In this document: one piece after another, positions 16,384 through 25,400 of the stretch
How positions within the stretch are numbered: the stretch's first letter is position 1
How the letters are laid out: every line of letters begins with the position of its first letter
DNA from: Flavitalea sp966112615
GTDB lineage: Bacteria; Bacteroidota; Bacteroidia; Chitinophagales; Chitinophagaceae
Direction of reading: 5' to 3'
DNA: 64,000 nucleotides
Assembly (NCBI GenBank): GCA_966112615.1
Contig: CBHWDO010000001.1
Coordinates: 62,001 to 126,000, forward strand
Translations under genes and position numbers: made by a program
Notes under the pieces: generated by a model
The model's database searches: none
What the model was told of the DNA's origin: nothing
Seen by the model: the letters and a program-made list of their open reading frames with translations, nothing else

Positions 16384-17073
16384 TTAGGCGCTTTCCTTTA
16401 ATATATAGCCGGTACCCACCTGGGTATGGATCAGCTTCTTGTCGAAACTGTTGTCCAGCTTTTTACGGAGGAAATTTACGTAAACATCGATTACGTTGGT
16501 CTTTGTGTCGAAATCTATGTCCCAAACATTCAGGGCGATCTCTGCCCTGCTAACGACTTTATTCTTATTCTTGACCAGGAATTCCAGCAGCTGGAATTCT
16601 TTTGCAGTAAGGGTGATCTTTTTACCACCACGGTTAACCTCACGGTTATCGAGGTTCAAAACAAGGTCAGCGACTTTAATTACATTACTGGTAGCAATCA
16701 TAATATTTGAGCGTTTCATTAATGCACGGATCCTTGCGATCAGTTCTTTAAAATCAAATGGCTTAACAATATAATCGTCGGCGCCGGATTCAAATCCTTC
16801 CACTTTATCATCCACTGTACTGAGTGCAGTTAGCATGATGATCGGAACTTTTGAATTCATGTTCCTTATCTCCCTGGAAACTTCATATCCGCTCATATCT
16901 GGCAGATTAAGATCCAAAATGATCAGATCGTAACTATCTTTTTTGAATAGTTCTATACCCAACCTTCCATCATAAGCTACGGCCACATTGAAACTATTTT
17001 CATTGAGCCCCTGCTTCAGAGAATCCGCGATTTTCTTTTCATCTTCAATAACCAGAATTTTCAGGTCTTCCAT
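16384..17073 (-). CDS. OmpR/PhoB-family response regulator
   Basis: The receiver domain (about 4-117) has the phospho-acceptor D54 (LIILDLNLPD), acidic residues near the N-terminus (VIEDE), a conserved Thr/Ala region (MLTAL) and Lys (VKPFD). A winged-helix DNA-binding domain (about 133-228) follows, with ARRGGKKITLTAKEFQLLEFL-type structure and a VIDVYVNFLRKKLD recognition region. At 229 residues the length is standard. It is the promoter-proximal gene of the pair. Confidence 0.93.
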   Translation of the reverse strand: MEDLKILVIEDEKKIADSLKQGLNENSFNVAVAYDGRLGIELFKKDSYDLIILDLNLPDMSGYEVSREIRNMNSKVPIIMLTALSTVDDKVEGFESGADDYIVKPFDFKELIARIRALMKRSNIMIATSNVIKVADLVLNLDNREVNRGGKKITLTAKEFQLLEFLVKNKNKVVSRAEIALNVWDIDFDTKTNVIDVYVNFLRKKLDNSFDKKLIHTQVGTGYILKESA

Positions 17074-17092
17074 ACCGGGCGGGTTGAGTAGC

Positions 17093-17124
17093 GAAAATTA
17101 TAATAACTGAAAGGTTAACATCAA
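17093..17124 (-). promoter_or_regulatory. Probable promoter of the OmpR-type regulator/kinase pair
   Basis: On the minus strand TTG (17124-17122) lies 21 bp before TAATTTTC (17100-17093), which differs from TAnnTTTG only in its last base. It is about 20 bp upstream of the ATG at 17073. Confidence 0.4.
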
Positions 17125-17175
17125 TTAATCCTATTAAAAATAAATTAAAGATATCCCTACTGGCGAGCCTTTGCC

Positions 17176-17206
17176 AATAAAAATCCCGGTGTAGAAACAC
17201 CAGGAT
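17176..17206 (-). terminator. Minus-strand intrinsic terminator in the 17074-17492 gap
   Basis: The minus strand has a 10-bp hairpin (17206-17197 with 17192-17183, loop TTCT) followed by TTTT. The one non-Watson-Crick position is a U-G wobble on the minus transcript but a C-A mismatch on the plus transcript, so the structure is built for the minus strand. It ends transcripts about 290 nt after the serine-hydrolase-like gene. Confidence 0.65.
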
Positions 17207-17290
17207 GTTGGTTAAGCTCTGATTAATAGTTATTATCTAAAAAATTACTACACGACTAAAGCATAGTTGTTAAAGAAAAAACAATGCCCA

Positions 17291-17489
17291 TTTTTTTGCC
17301 CTAAATGTTGACTATCAACAAACTTGATTTGAGCAATAATTTCTACAAATGTTAAGAAGTTCTGCCCCAAACCGAATTATTCCTGCACAAACTGCCTTTA
17401 AAAAAAATGGCATGGAAATCGTTTAATCATGATACACAACATGTTTAGGGTTTAGGGGTTAACCTCGCTGAAAAGCGAGGTTTTTTTTT
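17291..17489 (+). ncRNA. Candidate small RNA ending in an orphan terminator
   Basis: The plus-strand terminator at 17461-17489 has no plus-strand gene upstream; both flanking genes are on the minus strand. A weak promoter, TTG (17267-17269), 21 bp, then TTTTTTTG (17291-17298, one mismatch from TAnnTTTG), would start an RNA near 17304. A small 5' hairpin TGTTGA/TCAACA (17306-17320) follows. The predicted RNA is about 185 nt. No open frame of note is seen. Strand and 5' end are inference. The rest of the 419-bp gap (17074-17492) holds only the promoter and minus-strand terminator listed separately. Confidence 0.35.
17461..17489 (+). terminator. Orphan plus-strand intrinsic terminator
   Basis: Nine-base-pair stem AACCTCGCT/AGCGAGGTT (17461-17469, 17474-17482), GAAA tetraloop, then an unbroken T-run to 17489. 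On the minus strand there is no T-run after the stem, so it is directional. Confidence 0.85.
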
Positions 17490-17492
17490 GCC

Positions 17493-18488
17493 CTATCTTA
17501 AATGACGCCTTATCACATCGAAAATATAGGTACGGGAAGGAAACTTTAATTGGCTGGGACCCTTTATCAAAAGAATAAAACCGGATTTTTTCTCACTATC
17601 GAAGGCAAAAATGCAGTTCAGCTCACCTGGTTTCGACATATTCAGAAACCAGCCGCTGTTTGGATAATACTGCCATCCCAGGCAGAGATCATAAATAGTT
17701 CCTGATTTATAGCTTGCCTGAGAGATCTGAACGGCTTTTCCGAATTTATTATCAGGAGGATCGAGCTCTGTTCTTAAGAGATTGGAGAGATCTGCAAGCG
17801 TTGAGTAAAAATAAAAAGGCCTGGCTGAGCTGCTATCGACCGACTTATTCCCATACCACCTAGGGACATCCTGGAAACTGTGCTGCATTCCTAATTGGTT
17901 CAGGATGTTTTGTCGAACCAGGGGGAAGAATCCTTTTTTCGAGTGTTTAGAAAGAATATATACCAGGAGTGCTGTATTAAAATCAGTGAACACATGTTCA
18001 GTTTGTTTTCCCATTTTCGACTCAACGATCCTGTCCATCAGCCATTCTGAAGTTGGATCATTCCATCTTAAGTTATCATTTTGAAGTTCAAGTCCTGAAG
18101 TATGTGTTCCCAGGTGGACCAGGTTCACCATCCCCTTCTTATCCCCGATCCGGTAAGAATTTGGGATCAGTTCTTCCACCAGGAACCTCGGGTTCATATA
18201 TCCATATTGAATCTGGAGGGAAAGCATGAGAGAGGTAAACATAAATGAAGAACTGCCCAGGGCAAATAGAGTTTTCTCATTTACAGGTTGACCATTTTCA
18301 GCCTTTCCATAAAAGAACGATTTGGTAGTGTCCTTAGTAATCGAAGTAAAAGCTGCTGTTTCAAGTCCGGGAATGGATTGAAGCAGGGAATCCAGGGTAA
18401 TTTTAAGGGAATCTCTTTCCTGTGCCTTAACTATTACAGGGCCCAGGATAAAAAATATAAACGGAAATGTAAACTTTCTGAAGATCAT
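17493..18488 (-). CDS. Serine beta-lactamase-like protein with lost catalytic motifs
   Basis: The signal peptide (about 1-22, ending IVKAQ) is followed by a beta-lactamase/EstB-type fold. The normal SxxK motif is S79-S-S-F82, so the catalytic lysine is replaced by Phe. The YxN motif appears as F167-T-D169, and the C-terminal HTGG-type motif cannot be found before the FAFDSEKKSGFILL strand. The structural HTSGL motif (129-133) is intact. The frame is open over its full 331 residues, so this looks like a non-catalytic family member, not decay. It is secreted or periplasmic; a binding role is possible. Confidence 0.75.
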   Translation of the reverse strand: MIFRKFTFPFIFFILGPVIVKAQERDSLKITLDSLLQSIPGLETAAFTSITKDTTKSFFYGKAENGQPVNEKTLFALGSSSFMFTSLMLSLQIQYGYMNPRFLVEELIPNSYRIGDKKGMVNLVHLGTHTSGLELQNDNLRWNDPTSEWLMDRIVESKMGKQTEHVFTDFNTALLVYILSKHSKKGFFPLVRQNILNQLGMQHSFQDVPRWYGNKSVDSSSARPFYFYSTLADLSNLLRTELDPPDNKFGKAVQISQASYKSGTIYDLCLGWQYYPNSGWFLNMSKPGELNCIFAFDSEKKSGFILLIKGPSQLKFPSRTYIFDVIRRHLR

Positions 18489-18527
18489 AATCCAGGATCA
18501 TGAATACAAAAAGTTAAGCCAATTGTT

Positions 18528-19913
18528 CTATTTCACCTTCTTTTCATGATGAGGGATCAATACCAGGAAAGGTCTGAGCAATTTCTTCTGGAACTGAAAC
18601 TGGATGCGGATCCTAAGTCGGTGCATCATCTTTTGAAGTACCAGTTCACGAGAGACTTCACCTTCTTCCTTCACCAATGTCAGCAGCCTCAAAGATGCCA
18701 TTGCCAGCACAGAACCAAGCGCGAAGAAAATGGTCCATTGCGACAGGTGAAACACATCGGCAATCATCCCCCCAAGGATCGGCGCAAGGGATGGGATCAA
18801 TCCCATAGTCATACTCCTTGCGGCAATGTACACGATCGCTTCTTCCTTTGGAGCCAGTTTGATTCCGATATTGGCGATAGCAAGGTTGATACCCGAAGTA
18901 GCCACACCACTTACCAGGTAAACCAGGACCAGCAGGGGCATGGAGATCGAATCAATACCGGTGAAGGTCCAGCCGAGGATAGCAAATGCGTACAAAGGCG
19001 CACAGATCCCGATAATGGTTTTGTTACTGAACTGGTCGGAATACCTTCCCCAGATTTTGATAAAGAAAATACTGCTGACTTGGGAGATAATATTCAGTCC
19101 GATGATATAAGACAAAGGCAATCCAAGGCTTTTCATCAGGTAAACGGAAAAGAAAGGGGTTGCCAGGTTCAGGGCAAATGACCATGAAGACTGGAAGATC
19201 AGCAGGCTGCGATAGTTCTTATTTTTAAAAGGACGGGATATCAGTTTAAAAATATTTGCATCCATCTTCACCATCTGTGGTTCAGGAGTTTTGGACAAAA
19301 TGAACACCGAAGCTATTCCCATCAAACCACCCACGATGAACATTCCAATATAAGCGTAGATCTCGTAAGCCGGGTAATTAGACTTGATATGGTCAAGGGT
19401 AAGCGCTACCACCAGGCTAAGCGATACATTGAGGATCTGGATCATCCTGGTACGGTGAGCGAAATAGGATCCCAGCTTCTGGGAAGGAACCAGGTCCTTC
19501 ATCCACGAATTCCACAACGGGCCAACCATAGCACCGAAGAAGTAATGGAAGAACAGCAGGAAGATCATGGCCTGCAAACTGGTTCCTGCCGAAAACATCA
19601 ACGGAAGAACCGCGATCAGCAATAATGGGAAACGTGCTACAAAAGAACAGATCACAGCAAGTATCCGCCTGTTTGCATAGCGCTGAACCATGTAAATCGC
19701 AAGCATCTGGAAAACGTTTGCGAGGGTAGGCAAAGCAGCCAGCAACCCGATCTGGAAATTGGAAGCACCAAGCTTCACCGCCAGCGCAACCAGGAAAGCA
19801 CCACCGGTCATGGTGGTCATGGCTTCTGTAAATAATCCGTCTTTTACAACGAGATTTAATCCTTTTTGAACCTGGTCGGGATTCAACTGCTGGGAAGGCT
19901 GGAACTGTTTCAT
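18528..19913 (-). CDS. MFS transporter
   Basis: The 461-residue polytopic protein has about twelve hydrophobic segments in two halves, with a charged central loop (PEPQMVKMDANIFKLISRPFKNKN). MFS-like pieces include PTLANVFQMLAIYMVQRYANRR between the early helices and WGRYSDQFSNK in the second half. The N-terminal segment DQVQKGLNLVVKDGLFTEA is characteristic of a broad group of uncharacterised bacterial MFS proteins. The substrate cannot be inferred, and neighbours give no hint. ATG 19913 is used. Confidence 0.85.
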   Translation of the reverse strand: MKQFQPSQQLNPDQVQKGLNLVVKDGLFTEAMTTMTGGAFLVALAVKLGASNFQIGLLAALPTLANVFQMLAIYMVQRYANRRILAVICSFVARFPLLLIAVLPLMFSAGTSLQAMIFLLFFHYFFGAMVGPLWNSWMKDLVPSQKLGSYFAHRTRMIQILNVSLSLVVALTLDHIKSNYPAYEIYAYIGMFIVGGLMGIASVFILSKTPEPQMVKMDANIFKLISRPFKNKNYRSLLIFQSSWSFALNLATPFFSVYLMKSLGLPLSYIIGLNIISQVSSIFFIKIWGRYSDQFSNKTIIGICAPLYAFAILGWTFTGIDSISMPLLVLVYLVSGVATSGINLAIANIGIKLAPKEEAIVYIAARSMTMGLIPSLAPILGGMIADVFHLSQWTIFFALGSVLAMASLRLLTLVKEEGEVSRELVLQKMMHRLRIRIQFQFQKKLLRPFLVLIPHHEKKVK

Positions 19914-20030
19914 GGTTAATCAGGGCTATTGGCCTGACTAAGAAACGACGCCTTCACTCCTTATGTAGCAACGATACTTTCCTTTAATGAAAGAATAAGT
20001 GTTTCCTTTATTGCGAGTGCATAAAGTACA

Positions 20031-20846
20031 TTAGTCCACCTTCTTTAAAACCAGCAGGGAATCAGCTCCCAGCTGCAGTTTAAGCTTCATACTCTCCAGT
20101 GTATAAGGAATTTCCCGGCTGGTGATCGATGAAAGCAACTGGATCTCGGTATCAAGGTTTGGACAGGCCATCCTTGTTGACATAAACCTTCCGGTTTTGA
20201 TCTTTCTACCCTGCACTTCAATGGTTCCATTGAAATTATTACAGCCTCCATGCCCGGTCAGCCTGTTTTCAGTAGTATTGAATTCAAGTCTTGGAAGACC
20301 TTTTGCAAAATCAGAAGCGTTCAATTTCTTATCATTAATGCTTTCCAATACCCATATATCGTGAAGCCTGTAATCGTAAGTAAATCTTCCGCATCCTGAG
20401 TACTTCTGGTCTTTGAAAAGAACTTCCACTTTCTTTGGTCGCTCAATGCCAGACATATCATCGACGCATTTCTCATCATAGACCACAATGGAAAGCTGTC
20501 CACCCTCCACTTCAGCCCTGTAACCGGTAGCAGCAACGTCCTGCAGCCTTATTCCTTCTACCCATGGAACCAGGACTGAATCGCCATCGGCAGTGGTAAA
20601 TTTTATGAAGCTGTCGTATGACATTTCCAATCCCCAGAAAGGTTCATTCCCGGTTGCAATGAAATCAATACCCGACATAACCTTTTCCTGCAACCATCTT
20701 TGTTCATTGAATGGGGCAACGTTTGTATCCGCTGAAGCCTGATCCATTACTACAGATGTGGAATCATTTCCGGTTGCTTTTTTTGTGGACTGCTCGCTGC
20801 AGGAAAATACAGATACGATGGAAAGAAGCAGAATAAGGTATTTCAT
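20031..20846 (-). CDS. META-domain lipoprotein (HslJ-like)
   Basis: The lipoprotein signal ends SVFSC, with Cys16 lipidated. The N-terminal half (about 50-155) has the FIATGNEPFWGLEM block seen in COG3650-type lipoproteins. The C-terminal half (about 165-270) is a META domain with RLTGHGGCNNFNGTIEV and FMSTRMACPN, two cysteines likely paired. META proteins such as E. coli HslJ are envelope proteins linked to stress or novobiocin tolerance. Here the function is unproven. It is divergent from purU. Confidence 0.85.
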   Translation of the reverse strand: MKYLILLLSIVSVFSCSEQSTKKATGNDSTSVVMDQASADTNVAPFNEQRWLQEKVMSGIDFIATGNEPFWGLEMSYDSFIKFTTADGDSVLVPWVEGIRLQDVAATGYRAEVEGGQLSIVVYDEKCVDDMSGIERPKKVEVLFKDQKYSGCGRFTYDYRLHDIWVLESINDKKLNASDFAKGLPRLEFNTTENRLTGHGGCNNFNGTIEVQGRKIKTGRFMSTRMACPNLDTEIQLLSSITSREIPYTLESMKLKLQLGADSLLVLKKVD

Positions 20847-20893
20847 ATAGTTTTACGTTGACTAATAAATTAAAAATTTTCTCCGACTGTTTC

Positions 20894-21724
20894 ATGGAAA
20901 ATAACCACGTAGTACGTATTCAATGTACGGATAGAAAGGGCCTGATAGCTGCAATTACAAATGTGATCAGTAAAAATGATCATAATATCCTGGTGATGAA
21001 AGAATTCGTGGAGCAGGACAGGCAGCGCTTTTTTGCAAGGTTTGAATTTACAGGGGAATTAAAGGAAAACCGCCTGCACAATGCATTGGCAGAGGTTTTA
21101 CCGGGAGATGCTTCTATCCAGATAGTTCCGAGAAGAAAGAAAGACATCGTGATCCTGGTTACAAAAGAGCATCATTGCCTGAGTGATCTGCTTATCAGGT
21201 ATTATTTCAATGAATTGCATGCAAATATCAAGGCGGTAATTGGAAATTATGAAACGCTGAAACCTTTTACAGACAAGTTCGATATTCCATTTCATCATAT
21301 TAGTCATGAAACACCAAGCTTCGAACAAAAGATCCTGGATACCATCGCTCCATACCATCCCGACTATATTGTGCTGGCAAAATTCATGAGGATCCTGTCG
21401 CCTGAATTTGTTGCTCAGTATAATGAAAGGATCATCAATATTCACCATTCATTTTTACCTGCATTCATTGGAGCTAATCCATACAAAAAGGCATTTGAAA
21501 GAGGTGTAAAAATGATCGGTGCCACAGCGCATATTGTGAATAATGATCTGGATGAAGGACCGATCATCGCACAAAGGACAATACCTGTAGGGCATGATGA
21601 TGTATTGAGTGATATGATTGAAGCCGGGCATGAAATTGAAAAGCAGGTACTGGCAGAAGCATTGAAATTCGTTCTTGAAGACAAAGTATTTGTTTCAGGA
21701 AATAAAACGATCGTTTTTGATTGA
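20894..21724 (+). CDS. purU: Formyltetrahydrofolate deformylase
   Basis: The enzyme hydrolyses 10-formyl-THF to formate and THF, balancing one-carbon pools. An N-terminal ACT domain (about 4-75, VVRIQCTDRKGLIAAITNVI) precedes a formyl-transferase domain. That domain has the IINIHHSFLPAF and ATAHIVNNDLDEGPI motifs, which carry the catalytic Asn, His and Asp residues. ATG 20894 gives 276 residues, the usual PurU size; an upstream TTG at 20858 would add twelve atypical residues. It is followed by convergent genes on the minus strand. Confidence 0.93.
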   Translation: MENNHVVRIQCTDRKGLIAAITNVISKNDHNILVMKEFVEQDRQRFFARFEFTGELKENRLHNALAEVLPGDASIQIVPRRKKDIVILVTKEHHCLSDLLIRYYFNELHANIKAVIGNYETLKPFTDKFDIPFHHISHETPSFEQKILDTIAPYHPDYIVLAKFMRILSPEFVAQYNERIINIHHSFLPAFIGANPYKKAFERGVKMIGATAHIVNNDLDEGPIIAQRTIPVGHDDVLSDMIEAGHEIEKQVLAEALKFVLEDKVFVSGNKTIVFD

Positions 21725-22498
21725 TCATTTCTTCAAATATTCTGAAGGAGTAATTCCAAACTGTTTTTGAAAATTCCTTCCAAAATGGTTGTGTGAAGTA
21801 TATCCTACTTTTTCTGCGATCTCCTGGATGCTCATCCTGCCTTCTTCTAGATAGGCAGCTGCTTTTTTAAGCCTGGTAATGTTGATGATCTCGTTAGGTG
21901 TGAGATTAGTGATCCCTTTCAATTTGCGGTAAAGAGTAGGCCGGCTCATGTTCATGTATTTCGCCAGGTGCTCCACATCCAGTTCTGTTTCTGCCATATG
22001 TGACTGAACAATTTCATTCACCGTTTCAAGAAATTCTTCGTCGGCCTTAGTATGAGCCATGGAACGAATATGAACCAGCGGAGAGTTTGCGTAATACTCT
22101 TTTACAAGGTTACGATTGTTCAGCAGGTTAGTGATCTGCACCTGCAGGTATTCGGGTGAAAACGGTTTTTCTATATAAGCATCAGCACCCAATTCAAGCC
22201 CATTGATCTTTGATTGCATGGTGTTCTTAGCGGTCAGGAGTATGATGGGAATATGGCTATATTCAATATTAGATTTGATAATACGGCAAAATTCAAATCC
22301 ATCCATTACGGGCATCATGACATCACTGATCACAAGGTTAACAGTTTCCTCAGACAGTATTTTCAATGCAGCTTCTCCATCTCTCGCGGTGAGAGTTGCA
22401 TACTTTTCGCTGAGGTCAGAAACCAGGAACTCCAGGATATCTTCATTATCATCTACCAATAGGATCAGGGGCTTCATACAATTCGGTTTATCAGTCAT
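21725..22498 (-). CDS. REC-AraC response regulator, split half of a glycan sensor system
   Basis: The receiver domain (about 10-125) has D59 (VISDVMMPVMDG), an ILLTAK block and IEKPF. An AraC-type two-helix-turn-helix domain (about 155-255) follows, with LAKYMNMSRPTLYRKLK and IAEKVGYTSHNHFGRNFQKQFG. In hybrid two-component systems (HTCS) of Bacteroidota these two domains are normally fused to the C-terminus of the sensor. Here they form a separate protein whose ATG overlaps the kinase's stop by 8 bp. It probably activates the divergent susC operon. MKPLILLVDD at 22477 is an alternative start. Confidence 0.92.
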   Translation of the reverse strand: MTDKPNCMKPLILLVDDNEDILEFLVSDLSEKYATLTARDGEAALKILSEETVNLVISDVMMPVMDGFEFCRIIKSNIEYSHIPIILLTAKNTMQSKINGLELGADAYIEKPFSPEYLQVQITNLLNNRNLVKEYYANSPLVHIRSMAHTKADEEFLETVNEIVQSHMAETELDVEHLAKYMNMSRPTLYRKLKGITNLTPNEIINITRLKKAAAYLEEGRMSIQEIAEKVGYTSHNHFGRNFQKQFGITPSEYLKK

Positions 22499-25400
22499 CC
22501 TGCGGATTCCTGTGCTTAATAGGTAAGGTCAGAACAAATATAATCTTCCCGGGTTCAGCATCTTTCAATTCAATTGAACCATTGTGAAGATCTACCAATG
22601 ATTTTGTGAGCGCAAGTCCAATACCGGTTCCGCTTTTATGATTTGAATTATTCAACCGAACAAAAGGTTCAAAGATCTTTTGTTTCATATCAGCCGGAAT
22701 GGATTGACCATCATTCGAAACTTCAATGGAGAAATAATCTCCGCGATCAAAAAGATGCACTTCAACTTCATGATGACAATAATTGATTGCATTCGATAAA
22801 AGATTGTTGATGATCTTTTGGATGGAATCAAGGTCAACATGTGCAATGATATCTTTTGAAGGAAGAAAAAGCCGCAGTGAAATATTCTTCTGTTCAGCAA
22901 GCGATCTGAAACCTGCATGGCAATCACTCAGCAATTCATTGATACTAAGCGGTGAAAAATCAAGTCCAAAGCCCTTTGCTTCAACCCTTCTGAAATCAAG
23001 TAACTGGTTGGTAAGCTCAATTAAACGATCGGTATTTCTTTCCATGATACGAAGGTTTGAACCCAATTCAGGGTTATGACCTTCTTTCTTAACTATCTTC
23101 TCCATGGGGGCTTTGATGAGTGTCAATGGTGTTTTGATCTCGTGTGCCACATTGGTGAAGAACTCGATCTTAGCCTGGTAGATCGCTTTTTCCTTCTCAT
23201 GTTCAAGTGCTTCAATTTTCCTGCGTGTCTTTTCATTCAACCGTTCATGATAGCTTCTGAAAAGATAAATAATCAATGCAATAGATAAGATGGCATAAAT
23301 AGTGTACGCCAGTTTGCTTGCATAAAATGGAGGAAGCACTTCGATATTCATCTCTGCCACAGGTCCATTCCATTGACCATTTCCGGCTGAAGCTTTTACT
23401 TTGAATGTATAATTTCCGGGAGATAAATCAGTGAAATAAACTTTACGGTTTGTTTTAAGATAAGTCCATTCTTTATCCAATCCTTCCATGATGTACTGAT
23501 ACTCGGTCATCCCTGGTGAAGTGTAACTCAATGCTGCAAAATCAATACTAAAAGATGACTGGTTTGGATTCAATTCAATTTTATCAGTTACACTAACTGA
23601 CCTGTTACCCGTTGCTTTACCGATCTGAATTTCCTTATCGTTGATATAAAGACCCGTGATCAGCACAGGAGGAATGAATTTATTGGTAGAAAATGAATCA
23701 GGATTAAATCTCACCATTCCTCTTGCACTTCCAAAGTACATATTGCCCTGTTCATCCTTATAGCCTGAATTATAATTGAATTGATTACTCAACAGTCCGT
23801 TTGCCGTAGTGAATATTCCCATCTTTCCACTAACAGGATCATAACAAACCAAACCATTGGATGTAGTGATCCATAATCTTTTTTTACTATCATCAAGGAT
23901 CTTGAAAATAGTATTGCTGGGTAAACCCTGATTATTTTTTGCCTGCACAATTTTTCTTGTGTGCAGATCCATCAGGCATAATCCACCTCCTTCTGTTCCA
24001 ATCCACAAATAATTTCCGGAAGGAAATATGGTAGTGATGGAATTACTTGTCAATCCTCCTGAGGTAGCAGGATCATATACATATCCCCCTTTCTCTTTTT
24101 CATTGAAGTAAAAAAGACCATTGCCCATGGTACCAACCCAAACTGTTCCTGTATAATCTTCTGCAATGGTATGAATGAAAGCGTTGGATGGAATTGCCGC
24201 TACATTATCAAAACTGTTAGTTGACCTGTTGAACCGATACAAACCCTGCCTTGTACCGATATAGATAGTTCCATTTGCAGACCGAAATAAAACAACAACA
24301 AAAGTACTTTTCGGAAGTGACGGATCATTGTGTGAAGGATAATGTCCAACGATCTTTCCCGAGGGAATATGCATCACATCGAGTCCATGTTCAAAAGTTC
24401 CTATCCAGAGTTTATCATCTTCTGCGAGTAGTCCGTGAATATTTGGATACGAAATATCTGTTGCAGCACCTGTTGGTTTATATTTTTTAAAAGAAGCTTT
24501 TTGTGGATCCCACTGATTAAGTCCGGCATCCTCCGTTCCGATCCAGATGCTTCCATACTTGTCTTTGGTTATTTCGCGAACAGCATTGCCACTCAATGAC
24601 TGCTCGTTGAAACCGGGAATAAACTTTTCAAAACTTGCATACTGTCGTGGGAAATAATTCAATCCTCCAAAATAGGTTCCTGCCCATATTCCTCCTTCCT
24701 TATCCCTGCACAAAGTGTATATGGCATTATCACTAACCGAATAAGGATTGTTCAATTCCTTTCGCAGGTTTTGGTAGTTATTGGTCCGGGTATTATAAAC
24801 GAAAATACCCGATTCTGTTGCTATCCAAAGATCGTTACCTGATAATGTAAAATCCCTTGCGAAGATCCCTGTGCGATCAGGATTATAGGTGATCAGGTTT
24901 TTATATTTCCCGGTTGAAGGATAGAATTCTTTCACTCCAAAATTTGATGTACCTGCGAGTATGGTTCCGTTTGGAGTGATGCTGATCTTTTCAATCCATT
25001 TAGGGAAAGCCTGTTTTTCAGATGCAAAAAGATCAAACTGATCAAACTTTTCTTCTTTACTTGTTTTGCGGATTATAAATCCTGTAGGTGTAGCGATCCA
25101 AATATTATTGAGGCTATCAATTGCAATGGAAGTGGCGGTTACAGGATATTTTTTCACCTGGTTATTGAAAAGTTTCACCAATGATTGCCCTGCAACGATC
25201 CAGGTTATTCCATTTGTTTCCTGCCTGATATCCCTGATCTCTTCATTGGAATTATACAGCTTGGAAAACTTTTCGGTTACTGGATCGAATTTATACAAGC
25301 CATTTCTTGTTCCTGCATATACATGATCCTTATGATCGATATAAATACTTCTTATGAAATTGTCTCCAATGGAATTTGTATCTCTTGTCTTACGAAAAGT

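Noticed and set aside
17443..17458. TTTAGGGTTTAGGGG, like a plant telomere repeat
   Set aside because: Only two units; too short to separate from chance, although it shares the 7-bp period of the listed arrays.
18546..19181. 211-codon open frame on the plus strand
   Set aside because: It is antisense to the MFS transporter, with skewed His/Gln composition typical of shadow frames.
22470..22510. Programmed frameshift joining kinase and REC-AraC regulator
   Set aside because: No slippery heptamer or downstream structure is evident; stop-start overlap with coupled re-initiation is simpler.
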